Below are positions 23,791 to 36,644 of a stretch of DNA of 64,000 nucleotides, piece by piece (within the stretch, counting starts at the first letter, position 1; every line of letters starts with the position of its first letter). The translations under genes were made by a program, and so were the position numbers. The notes under the pieces are model-generated. The model did no database searches. It was not told the origin of the DNA and saw only the letters and a list, made by a program, of their open reading frames with translations. Origin of the DNA: Holothuria scabra. Its lineage: Eukaryota; Echinodermata; Holothuroidea; Aspidochirotida; Holothuriidae. Location: the NCBI GenBank assembly GCA_037179385.1, contig CM074195.1, positions 30,956,222 to 31,020,221 of the forward strand, written 5' to 3'.

Positions 23791-26679
23791 GTACTATAAA
23801 TTCTGCTTACCCTTTACCCACTGTACATTCTCACTGTTATCTACATCTGTGTTATACTGATTATCCTGTACTAATTTGTATTTCATTTCCCTGAGAAAAA
23901 AAAAAGCACTTCCCTATTAACAGAAACATAGTTACATGAAATTGGTCAGATAGACATTTTAATATTATCATGCACAAGTCCAGTCCCATAGCCACACAAT
24001 GTACTGAATTGGGCAAAATGGCTTCGGGCGACAGGGACCATTAAACCAATTGTTGTGTAAAATTGACCAGTCCAAATAATACACACGTGGTGCTTCGCCC
24101 AATTACACACATGAAAATGAATACCCGATAGCAGTACGGGCCCGTAGATTGAGTTTGTTTGCCCTCCCCATCTCTGCAGTTTGTTTTATTGTTATATTGC
24201 AATGAACCCATGACCACCTTTGTCTATGCTTTTAATTGGCACTAACGACCCCAGACTTTGGAACGATGTGGGGAAGGCAAGCACAAGGCAAGTGGATTTT
24301 AAGCGGGATTCTCTTCTTAACCACAGAATATAACACTACATGCAAAAAAGTCCAAGTGTGTAAGGATAGAAGGTTCCTTTAATCAATTCTCACATTCGAA
24401 AAGATTTAGACAACTTTCACAACAATATTTTGCCGAGTAGAGTGTGTTTCATATTTTATACACCTGGCTTGTTCAAATTACTCGTGTTGTGTAAATTGGA
24501 TCACTTCCGCAACTTTCTATTTTTAGCTGGGCCCTATTCGTTACTCTCCCAAGACTGCTCCTGGTAGTTCAGGCAGTAGCTGGTTGCGCCACTGTTAGTG
24601 ATAGAACCATACTGGCTAGGGTAGAGTACAGCTACTTCTGTAATCAGTTTAAGCCTAGCCTAGCCCTAGTGGGTAGGCCTTTCCACTGCAAAAGTATGCT
24701 AAGTACTATACCAAACGTTACACAGGCCTAGCCTTAGGGTACATCTAGCCTAGGCCTATGCAATACATACTGACACTGGCCAGTAGCCTAATAATGAAAT
24801 TCACATATCTCATCTCGGCACGTAATCAGTAAAATTATACTTCCATACAAACCTTCAAAGATATATTTTATGCCCACGTCTTCGCTTTCCCTGCGTAATA
24901 AATGATCTGTATGATTCTTAAGGGGATTAAGAATGTTCTTTAATAGTTGAAATTGTTGGTATTTCAGTTAAACAGGTCCAGCCAGCTTGTTCAAAGTTTG
25001 TAGTTTCAAATCCAGCCGCTATCTATCCTCGAACGCTTAGTAGAAATTTATGTGCAAATAATCATAATAATTTCTGTTCAATAACTTCCAATAAATGCCT
25101 TAATAATATTAAACTGCAGTTCAAAGAGTTGTAAACAAATTAATTTCTGGTTAGTATAATGATTAACATTGTTACGGTTTGCATACGTTTAAGCTGGCAA
25201 CAATGCTTGCACAACGAGCGTACACCTACACATGTCTTGTGTTTAGTTACCCATTTCTCTCCAAATACCACGCCCGAAGCCAGACAAGTTGCTGAAGGGG
25301 GCGAAAATTATCTCAGGGGTACAAATGTGAAAAACTGTATTTTAGTCAATGGCAAAACTTCAAATACCCAAGGGAGGAGACAAAAATCAGGAGGCTCCCG
25401 CCCAATAAAGTTGCGCCCCCTAAATTATTACCGCCACGAACCCCGCATTGGCCTGGTAAAACCGACAAAACGATAATTTTACACTGATAAAAAGTAGCCT
25501 CTTTAACACGGATTATGTTTATATATCACGGTGTGCGATAAGCCTTGGGCCTACACTTAAAATGTTTATAAATGCTCTCAAAAGGGTTGTGTATGTAGGC
25601 TTTTGCACAACGTGAACAAATTGTGTACCTTGTGTTGACAACTTTAAATTTTACGCTATAAATTTTACGCCTATAAATGCAACTTTATAGTTGAGGGTGC
25701 ATGTACCCGTGACCATCGTAAATTCAGATACTTTGGAGGGTTATTTTACTACTCAGAAATGCGAAACCTATGTTTGCGCAAAATCATATGGTATGAGGGT
25801 ACTACTACCTTTTCGGTTGTAGCGGGTCAGTGTGTTAAAAGGTGGGTGTACAAAAACAAATTTTGTGTGTAACTTTACATGAAGTTTGCCTGTAATGTAA
25901 CATGTTTATTTGGTGTATAAGCCCACGCAACATCAGAAATACATAGCTCAGCATTAACTGAGGGCGTATGTATACATTTGCCTGTGTAATGGCTGAAGTG
26001 ATGGGTAAATTAACACTTTCTCGTGGCATTATTACAAAATGGACGCTTATCTTACACCTATCAGGGTGTAGATGCCTTCAGATAGGTAGAAATACCTGAA
26101 TTTGTGTACCAAAACCCTTTTATACTCTTTTATTGCTTAGAGTGTATATATCGAATGATTAGCCAGGAAACCAACCATATTCTCGAAATAAGCCAATATA
26201 GGAGCCTCTTAAGGCTAACATGGGCAATAATTGCGCAACTTAACATTATTTCTGCTGAACACTTCGGAGACGGCAGAAGATGTGCCAGAAAATCGTCTTA
26301 TTTTCGAGCTAGGTAGTGTAAATTTCTCCTATTTTGAAGTAATTTTGATAGTTTAGTGACAAGGAAGAACATACATGGGAGAATTTCCGATATGCTTTAG
26401 ATTTGAAGTGAATATCGTGAATTTACGGGTTTTCGTCCTATACCCGTAACACTAATTGCCCCTATGGTTCAAATTTCGGTTGTGCCTATAGCGTTTCTCT
26501 TGTCTTTGTGTTTGAAGCTATCTTTTAAGACTTTGTATCTGGCTTTTAATGTTTTCTGCTAGACCAATGTATGTTTCTTTGTTATGGTTGTCGTGGCGTG
26601 TAACAGTTGCCTGGTACACTATGTTGTTGGTGAGGCAGTTGCTGTCCAGTGGGCACTGGCTTTGCTTTCTGCAATTGCA

Positions 26680-27552
26680 GTAAGTTACAGTATTGAAACT
26701 GAAAGCAGCGTACGTTCCTTATCCTATGCAGCCAAAATCGCGAAGTTCCGCATTGGCCAAAGGCGGAAGCTCTCAGAAAGTTTGTCTGAGTGCCCAGCTT
26801 GCCCACGCCAAGTAGCGGGTCAGTGTCGTTTCATGAACAAAGTCAGGGAACATCTCTTTCTTCAGTATTTCACAATATGCCAATATGGGATCCTCTTAAC
26901 GGTTAACAGACCACACCAAAATATAAGTCTAGGTGAATGGAAATAAGGTTGAAGTCAACGATAGGCAAGAGATGGAAAAAAGCACCAGATAGGAAACTTC
27001 CTATCTGGTGCTGTTTTCCATCTCTTACCTATAGTTGACTTCCACCTTATTTTCATTCGCATATATATATAGATAGATATAAAACATAGATATTCATATG
27101 TTCATGTGTTACGTTGACCCGGCACTGAAAAACGATATGTTTGTATTGACAGAGTGTATAACGCGGTAAGCCTGCATAAGTTGATCAAGATCAGAAGATA
27201 AAACCCTCAAGTTTTGACATGGTTTAATAATAACAAATTATGACGACTTGGCGATAGCAACATGAAGAGGAACTCGACAGCTGTAATTGTGGAATACTGA
27301 AGAGAGAGACGTTCTCTGACTTTGTTCATGAAACGACATCGCAAGGTAGTTTGTTTTAAGAACCGTTAAGTTGGTAGAGGTTTGTGTCTTGCATTTGTGC
27401 TCCCTGTTCTGTAGGTAACATTTACCGTTGCGGTTTTCCATGTTTTTCATTAACACTAACGTTAGATCATTAGTAATGGTAGCGTTCCTGACGGTACCAT
27501 TAACTTTACACGTTGGAGTTCACAAGTTGGGCACTCAGACAAACTTTGTCTG
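26680..27552. mobile_element. Large foldback element, copy 2, with central palindrome at 26935-27058
   Basis: Near-identical to 11813-12685. The 124-bp central palindrome is unchanged in form, so both copies could give the same hairpin RNA if transcribed. Confidence 0.65.
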
Positions 27553-27554
27553 TG

Positions 27555-29195
27555 AATAGGCGTAGGAAGCTAGAGGGTTGGGGCGACAGCCCCCCCCCCC
27601 CCCACCCTCAGGGAAAATGAGGGGACGGAATTTTTCTCCCGTCGCCCACTTCCCGGGTTAGAAAACCCCTTTCTCAATTTTCCAATTCCCCAAAAAGGCA
27701 AAATTTTCGGCGTGCTTCGCGGGCCGAAAATTCATTTTGGGAAGGCATTGGTTCTCGTTCATAGTTTGGTAGACTTTTCCGAGCTCTGGAAAGGCTTAAG
27801 TCGGATACTTAGCATATGTGATACTACATCATCAAGAGACACCGGCAGCTGTATTGCTTTTTTTTTGTAAACTGTCTTTCATAGAATTCCAAATTTTCTT
27901 CAATGAGAGCTCATGATTTGAAATATTTTGTCCAAAAACGACGACAACAAAATTTGGGAAACTTTTGAAATTTCATCGGAGAGTGTCAGTTTGGTTTCGC
28001 CCAACGGCTCTTTGCCAGAGAGTCGGGAGGACTATACAAAAGGCAACCATTCTCAGGTTTGCCGCCAATGTATGAAGAAGGTGCTATTCTTCAGTAATAC
28101 CCCAACTCTTTAAATTTCCTTACAGGAAACTCAGAATCCAAAGCTTTTTGTAATACAAGCTCTATATCTATATATATATGCTTGTTTAAAAGGGGCAACA
28201 TGTTCGGACCGCTTCGCGCACAGCATACGTCCTCAATACGGTGCTGTTTACACTTGACAGAAAAATCCGAAACTTAGTTACTATTTCAAGACCAAGATAT
28301 GCCATTTCCAGCTGTCTGAGGGGTTGCGATTTTTCAACTTTTTCTGTACGCTCCGCGCAAACTAAAGATAGTCTATCGAGCAGGAGGTCATCTTCCTACA
28401 AGAGGCAAGGTGGCGCTTGCCCCCTTGCTAGAAAGAGTGAAAAATCCGGAAACTTGTCATTTGTGAGACACTAGTCAATACAGTGCAGTTTTCTCAACTT
28501 TTCTTTCACTAAAATGCTGATTTCTTCTTAATAAAAGCTCCGAATCGTAATTGTTAGTTAGCTCTCCTCGCCCTTAATCTGTTAATTGCAAACCATAATT
28601 GAGTAAGTGGTCGCTCATAAAACAGTAGGTGGAAAACATTTCCGAGCCGCTACAGTGCCGTTCCTGTAAACCTTTCCTTCAATAAAAGCTTTTAATCATT
28701 AAATATTTTCCTTAAAAGGCAAAAGAGTGTCGGCAGCTTTTTGCATGTCGACAAGAAGCCTCAATCCGCACTCCTTAGATAACATTATGTACCGACAACG
28801 ATCTCTAGTCGACATGCCATCTTAGATGTATGCTAATAGGAAAAGGATATCCTTCAAAAGTCCCCCAAATGTTTAAATTTCCTTACGGGAAACCCTGAAT
28901 AAAAACCATTTTCTTCAATAAAAGCTCCGTATTTACAAATGCGAAAAAGGATCCAAATTTTCGGCGCGCGCCGCGCCCCGTAAATTCCGTTCCTAGCATA
29001 GTAAGTAGTGTTCACACTTCAGAAAAAAAAAAATAGATTTTTTTTATTTTTTAAAAATTGTTCTTGCTAGTAGAAAAAGCGAAAAATTCATCATTAAAAA
29101 TGTACCTTTTGTTCAATGGAATAGGGTGAGGTGCATGGTCAAAATTGTTCCGTCCCTCCCCCCCCCCCACTCTCATATTGCTTCCTAGTCCACTG
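27555..29195. mobile_element. hAT-like non-autonomous TIR element, full-length copy
   Basis: The left end is AATAGGCGTAGGAAGC and the right end GCTTCCTAGTCCACTG; the complement of the right end is CAGTGGACTAGGAAGC, so the two form inverted termini. The 8-bp flanks TGTCTGTG and TTTCTGAA match at five of eight positions, a possible decayed target duplication. The element lies inside foldback-related sequence. No transposase reading frame is visible, so it would depend on an enzyme supplied elsewhere. Confidence 0.7.
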
Positions 29196-29199
29196 TTTC

Positions 29200-29297
29200 T
29201 GAAAGCTTTCGCCTTTGGCCGATGTGGAAGCGGTTTTGGCTCTATACAATAAGGACAGTTCGCTGCCTCCAGTTTCAATACTGTAACCAGTGTTAGT
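29200..29297 (-). repeat. Diverged inverted copy of the foldback arm
   Basis: The reverse complement aligns with 11815-11920 and its copy-2 counterpart (shared TTACAGTATTGAAACT and CATTGGCCAAAGGCGGAAG-like). It directly follows the right terminus of the TIR element. Confidence 0.7.
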
Positions 29298-30278
29298 CCT
29301 TTTGCCAATGATGAATCACTCATGAGTTTTGTGGCCTAGAGAGTTTAGCTTACGAATTTTCCCGGTCAATGATCTCTCATAATACAATTACATGTTTATC
29401 TATCTGAAAGGTGTCTTATAGTTGAGGAATTTATTTCATCATACATGGCGCATTTTTTCTCTGACAACTGACAACATGACTCATGTACAGTTTCACTAGT
29501 TGGTTCGATGGTTCAAAATTTAGATCCAAACAGGGAAGTTTAGCATTCATCTTGGACTGAAACAAGCACTTATGTATTGTGTATACTACAGAGTGCAGAA
29601 TTTTTCAACATATTTACCTTGGTATTCTGTGCCCAATTTGGGCTAGTCTGTTCTGTTGCATAGCCACGAGGGACTGTCACGCTGTGTCGAAAATAACATT
29701 TGCATGTTTATTAGGTACTGATCGTTATTCCAAAAATAACGGATGGTCATGTGGGTTGCAAGAGCTCATCAGAATTGAGGAAATGAAATAACAACCAGTA
29801 AGAAGTTGAAGATTTTGCTTTATTGTATGTAAATCTTGGTTAAAAAACGTGTGAGATCTGAACATTCTGGGCGAAAGAAAGCATGGTCAAAAAGATAGTT
29901 CCGTAATAACCATATTCACTGTTCTAGTCACTAGGCTTTAACGAAGTAACATACTGTCAATCCGTAATTAACAACCGATTATAGGCTAATGTGAAGACGT
30001 GAAGTGCGAACCCGAAAGCACAATCATCCCATTTATATATGTGACGTTAAAGGTGATGATTCGACGGTCACGCTTATAATATTACAGTGTATTGATGAAC
30101 ATAATTATCATGTGGAACATATTGATGAACATACGTTTCACATGCTCCCGTCTTCACACAGCACTTTAGAGGGAGAGAAACAAATTGGCGCTACCGAGAT
30201 TCGCTCGACATCTCCCACCTATTGTGCATTTGGGAGACAATTTTTGTAATTATAATGAATTTGGGAGACAGTTAAAAT
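29298..30278. other. Intergenic, nothing recognised
   Basis: Open frames at 29579-29791 and 30004-30249 are short, resemble no family I know and lack gene context. The phrase ATTTGGGAGACA occurs twice near 30228-30270. Confidence 0.4.
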
Positions 30279-30360
30279 TAGTAAGAGATTGCAGACCGAT
30301 TAAGTCAACACTTCCAAATCTGCAGAAACTTTGAATTAATCGGTCTGCAATCTCTTACTA
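30279..30360. repeat. Perfect 24-bp inverted repeat with 34-bp loop
   Basis: Arm 30279-30302 (AAGAGATTGCAGACCGATTA within it) is exactly complementary to 30337-30360. It could be a MITE remnant or a transcribed hairpin. No mismatch is seen in the stem. Confidence 0.9.
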
Positions 30361-30622
30361 ACTCATCCAAGCAAAAAACGGGAAGCTATAGAACTCAAAT
30401 GGATTTATAGACTTGGTAGCCTTTCTCCGGTAGTCATCAATGTAAAAGACGTACGTACAATAAGATAATCCCCTTTTCATGCTGGTATAACAGTTTTTGC
30501 CTTTCTTTGCTTTTTCGTATCATTTGTCGTGTAGTGACCAAGGATAGCAAATCTATCCGAAACGTCTACATTTTTAGCGATGATGAAAGGATATAAGGGT
30601 AGAGCTATTGGAACTTCCTGTT

Positions 30623-30823
<201 letters not shown>

Positions 30824-30861
30824 ATATATATATTTCCAACAAACGCCAACCATCATGCTTT

Positions 30862-31184
<323 letters not shown>

Positions 31185-31513
31185 TAGGCTAAAGAAGTTC
31201 GTGCCAACCTCACCACCAACATTCGGTTGAGCGCTTTACCATTTTTTTACTAGCTATTACGGTTATTTAGCTCCAGCTTTTTGTTGAGCACTTTGTAAAC
31301 AATAATAGGTTCGACCGAGTCAATTTCGGATATTCTATAAAGAACACACCTACACCGTCAAACAAGAGCTAAGAGAAAAGATTCATCTCTAAAACTGAAT
31401 CATTTCTAAGGAACGTAAGATGGAGAACTCATTTCTTTCTCAACCCCCAAGCCAGTGTAAACAAAAAAGAACATTACAGCTTCCGATCGAAAAAGGCTCC
31501 GCCCCAGATACCC

Positions 31514-31825
31514 GAACTAAAAGAGTTCGAGGACGGCATGATGAGCCTTGTACAGAATATTAAGTTTAATAACAATCGCCCTTCCAAGCACAATTAAAAA
31601 CTGACACGACCAAAATCAAAGCGGACAGGAAAGTATACGTTGCGGCTGAAAAACCAACAACCTTTACAAAGTAGAACAGTATAACAAGCTGGTACAACAA
31701 AAAAGCACCGCCCAACACACGCAATCAAATCACTGCAGCTGACAAAATTATAGCTTCAAAACTTGAAATTAGTGACAGAGTCGACATCGCAAGCGAAAAA
31801 CAAGCATTTATTACACTAAAAGACC

Positions 31826-31830
<5 letters not shown>
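31514..31830 (+). pseudogene. N-terminal fragment of a related reverse transcriptase protein
   Basis: Plus-strand pieces in shifting frames read ELKEFEDGMMSLVQNIKFNN, then DRKVYVAAEKPTTFTK, then [15 protein letters not shown]. The order and the FITLKDH signature match the region before the reverse-transcriptase core of the same class as the fragment at 30961-31184, which lies in the opposite orientation. It has frameshifts and a stop, and runs into (TA)n at about 31826. Confidence 0.6.
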
Positions 31831-32040
<210 letters not shown>

Positions 32041-33670
32041 GTTGGTTTGGCATTTGTTAAAATAACAGATGAAGCAACTCGCAATTCACCTCCTGAGCAA
32101 GCGCCTAATTTTTTGGAACAGCACTAGTTCTCGTTTGACGCAAGCCCAACCAGAGATCAAAGTTGATGCCATCCAGCTGAACACAATTGTTTATTCGCCA
32201 GAGGCATAGTAGAGTGCTCAATACCTAAACTGCAGAGCAAAATATAAATAATTACAAAAGAACCGGTTAGCAGGTATCCATGTTTATTCCGCTACTTAAG
32301 TTTCACGGGCAAGACCCGATCGTCAGGCGGTTGGCATTACGAATGATGGAACAACAAGCATAATAAACGACCAGATAAATTCCGAACGTTTGTTGAGAGA
32401 GCCACAGCCCGGTTCGCAAATTATAAATACTTTTCCCCAAAAGCAAAGGTCACAGCGTTTGGATGAATCAGTGTAAGGCTCAGGAATTCCCATGTAATTG
32501 AAAAAGAAATATTTTTATCTTTAAGGGACCAAATGAATTTACTTAGGACTTAAATTCTTAACTTCTTAAATTTTTGGCGCATGTCAGGTCATAGGTCAAA
32601 GGGGTATAGCCAAGTAAACATTGTGTTCTTTGGCATTGGGCACTGCCATAGTTAAGAGGGAAATTGGCTTCACTTCAGCAAAAATTTTGCCAAGGCGACA
32701 AAAGTGTGTGACACAGGGTTTTCTTGGATAGGAAATTAAAGCTGTCCTTTTAAGTTTTAACAAAAAATGTTAATTTAAGCTTTCGTTACGATCGCTATGT
32801 AAGTACGAAACTGGCTGGAACAGAATAGCGAGGCATACTGTCTAACCGTACGTCGCGAGGGAAGTCGGTTACGAAAATTGCCTAGACAAGCCTTTCAATA
32901 CCCTCTCTCGACGTCTTACAACTGTGACGTCTTAAGATCACCTTAAACAACCAATTATTTATTTTTCACACGAAACAAACTGTTTTTAAAAATTATCGAA
33001 TCGTTAAAATACCAAGACACAAACGATGTGATAATTATACAAAATCAAAGGGGGCTTCCATGCGAGTGTAAACTGTATTGACCGTTATGACTGGCTGGTC
33101 ATGAACACGTAGTTCCGCACTGCTGTAATGTTTTGAGTCGGACGCACTTTGAGTCGGGCACTGATGATGCTAAAATATTTAGAATTTCTTTGTATATCAC
33201 TTTGTCTATGTAGCTAACATATCACTGTGATACAACAAAAAGTTTGGACGGATACTCGAATGTAAAGTATGGCTACTGCAGTTGTGAAAAAGCTAGGCGA
33301 TCACCGTACCTTTTGTCTACCGTGCATGGCGGCTAGTCTACGTGCGAAATGGCCTGTCACGCCTTCACTCGTGATTCTGCGAAGTTTCGGCGTTAACTAT
33401 CATTGCAAATATTGAGATATAGACTGAATTCTGCCGAAGTAAGTACGTATTACTTCAGCAGTTGTCTTCAAGTTCTTTTTTTTTTACCATAGCCAATTTA
33501 CTGTTTGTGGAGACTGTCCGAATTAGGCCTTGGGGTATTGTATGTATACCGAAGTACTGTCATTGTCACTGTGCAGTGCAGTTGCGTTCAGAGTACCCTT
33601 ATGACCTTTGACCTGTTGGACTTCCATGTAACTCTGAACTGGCTTATTGCAATGTGTATTACCATGTCAT
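32041..33670. other. Intergenic, possible retroelement 3' end
   Basis: The stretch near 32268-32345 (GGGCAAGACCCGATCGTCAG) has the look of a retroelement end I have seen associated with the reverse-transcriptase class above, but I cannot show it here. The rest is unrecognised. Confidence 0.3.
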
Positions 33671-33679
33671 TGCATCGAC

Positions 33680-34330
<651 letters not shown>

Positions 34331-36045
34331 ATATATTTGTGTTGACGGATACGTGTACTTGCTAAGTGATCATAATATTACCAGATTAAAAGTACCACAC
34401 TACTACTAGACGAAATGGTATTGTCTCTTTTCGGTGGAAAACTATAGAACGGAATTGACACTATTGCAATGTTTTTGACTCTATTGCGAATCTCGGTTGT
34501 ATACAATTGCAAATCTCACTGAACTAATAAAATTTTCTTTGTCACTGCACGAACCATCGACTTGAAACAACTTACTTCTAACGTCTTTAGAAATATGTTG
34601 CGTTACAAGGTGGGTTCAAATGCATTTACAGTCAGATTTAAGGGAAAACATTCTCCAACATGTTTATCATTATGTGAAAGTGAAGATATCCTGGCCGCTT
34701 TTCATTAGGCCTACCGTTGCTTGAATTCGGCTGCATGTCGGGGCAAGACAGATGTACCTGAGTAACCTCCTTTCCGTCGGTGATATTCCAGAGCCTTTTT
34801 TCAACCTTCGCCCGAATATTTAACCATTTCGGGAAAAAAATTTTGCAACATTTTACAGCATGAAGCGGTCTGAGAAAACCTATTTCCATTTGTGCCTTAA
34901 CCGTCCTATTGTGTCCCAAATCTTAATATACATTTTATATACTTTGAAAATTTTACTTGAAATAGGCTATAGTACTTTTCATGCAAAGTTTGATGAAATT
35001 TTTAGGCAATCTGTACTCAAGCTGAAACAACTAAGTATATTGAAGTAATTTTACAACAGGAAACTTGAGAAAAAAATGGTTTTTCTTTGCAGAAGAAAGT
35101 TGAACAAATGGAGTCTTCAGCACTTACAATCAATCCCCTCAAAATAATTATTGAAGTTGGTTAAGGTATAATGTTTTGTCGTACGGTGAAAATGGAAAAT
35201 TTGTTGACTAACTTTTCAGAAAGTTTGAAAATCTGGAGCTTATATTGAAAAAATTTGGATTTTTGTAAGGAAAATTGGGAATTGTGAAAGTTTCCGTAAT
35301 GAATATGGTATTCTCGTAAGCAAAATAAAGAAGATCGTCGGGGTGTGGGGTCGTAGATTGTACTTTATCGGGCTTATTTTTTTTTTATCGTATGGATGAA
35401 GGCTCCCGACGAAACTGGAAAATGGGGGTCGCAGCCTTCCCCGACGGAGGTAGCATGGCTCCCAGGACCCCCCTGGTAGGTATTCCATTAATACTTTTTA
35501 TGATAAATCATACATGATCAAGGAATTTTTTTTATTTTTTTATTTTTTTTTTCCTTCGTCGGCATTGTCTGTAAATTTATTACTGTACAGCTTGCCAAGA
35601 AATTGTGTTTTAATTCTGGGTTTGTTGTATTAATTAGTCTGAAGTCCTAGAGGGGTGTGCTCCAATTCTTTAAAGGTTCTAAACTTTTCTTTGCTGTTTT
35701 GCGAGGTTTTGTTTATTAACTCTTGTAAACACTAATTTAAACGAGGGCCTCTGAGATAAAAAAAATAGCTGTGCGTCCACACCCATGCTAATGTTAAACA
35801 AATAATCGAAGCAAGCGTGTAGGTATGTACGATAGATTTTGTGGCTTGTAGCAGTCTAGCATAACGAAGCGTAGATTATGAATTGTTTAAATTTCTTCAG
35901 GTACTTACAGTATTATGTTCATGTGTCAGATTTTGAGCCAATGAAACTCTTGCGCAATTTCAATATCAGTAGACAAAGAGTATCTTAATTAACACGTTAA
36001 TATAATCCTAACTTTGATTACTGTATCGTTAGTCAGTAAATAAGT
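34331..36045. other. Upstream region of GSS, repeat-derived in part
   Basis: About 35230-35490 belongs to a dispersed repeat also seen near 55418-55740, 58020-58230 and 58380-58640 (shared CTCCCGACGAAAC and TTCCCCGACGG). I see no TATA-type promoter that I can assign to the downstream gene. Confidence 0.4.
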
Positions 36046-36250
36046 CAGACGGAGTATTACTGCCCAGTTTCCAAGCAACTGGTTCAAGTCGAGCCGGTCA
36101 CAGCCCTTTTTCCAGTTGTGGCTTACTGGTTTGCTTTCCCTTCTCAATTGCTTTTGCTGAGCACCAAGAACAATGGCAGTAGGTTCCGTTTTTAAAGTCT
36201 TCTGTATGGCTCGAACTCACAACCTCGTATAGTTAGTCAAGCCTACAGTC
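36046..36250 (-). mobile_element. tRNA-derived SINE upstream of GSS
   Basis: Minus-strand copy of the family at 52690-52947: complement of GTTCAAGTCGAGCCGGTC, GTTGTGGCTTACTGGTTTG and a B-box-like complement of GGCTCGAACTCACAACC at the head. It ends about 100 bp before the GSS start codon. Confidence 0.75.
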
Positions 36251-36354
36251 TTTTCCTATGTATTTAAATTATTCTACTCTCAATACACTTTTTTCTTTCT
36301 TTATTTCATACTGAACATTTACAAAATCTATTCTTTGCTCAGAAAGAGGGAAGG

Positions 36355-36644
36355 ATGAGTTCTAAAAAAATCTTGCCAACAAGTGTACCGCTTCCTATAC
36401 ACCCCGAAAAGCTCACTCAAGCTGCTGACGATGCTAAGGACTTGGCCTGTCTCAATGGCTTTCTAATGAGAACACTTGAAGAGCCAGGTTCATCGGATGT
36501 GATCAAACCAGCTCCATTTATGCTTCTGCCAACCGCTATACCAAAGAATCTGTTTCAAAAAGGAGTCAAAATTCAGCCTTATATAAACGAATTGTATTAT
36601 AAAGTTGCCAATGACTACGACTTTCTGCGTAAAACTTTGGAAAG
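36355..36644 (+). CDS. GSS: GSS coding exon 1
   Basis: Starts with MSSKKILPTSVPLPIHPEKL and encodes the N-terminal 96 residues plus two bases of the next codon. The donor is AAAG|GTATAT. It includes NELYYKVANDYDFLRKTLE, the conserved N-terminal helix region of the family. Confidence 0.93.

Larger units (their letters stand above)
15331..28905 (+). repeat. Large tandem segmental duplication, copy 2
   Basis: Second direct copy of the block at 1-14036. It carries the same ordered set of parts: LTR-flanked retrotransposon remnant, SINE with tetranucleotide tail, small foldback, three-unit array, large foldback, and TIR element. Differences include a (CAGT)n tract in place of a (TTAC)n tract, a much shorter (TA)n tract at about 19531, and many substitutions in 22.2-24.3 kb. 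Unlike copy 1, the TIR element at its right end runs past the duplication boundary to 29195 and is complete. Confidence 0.95.
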
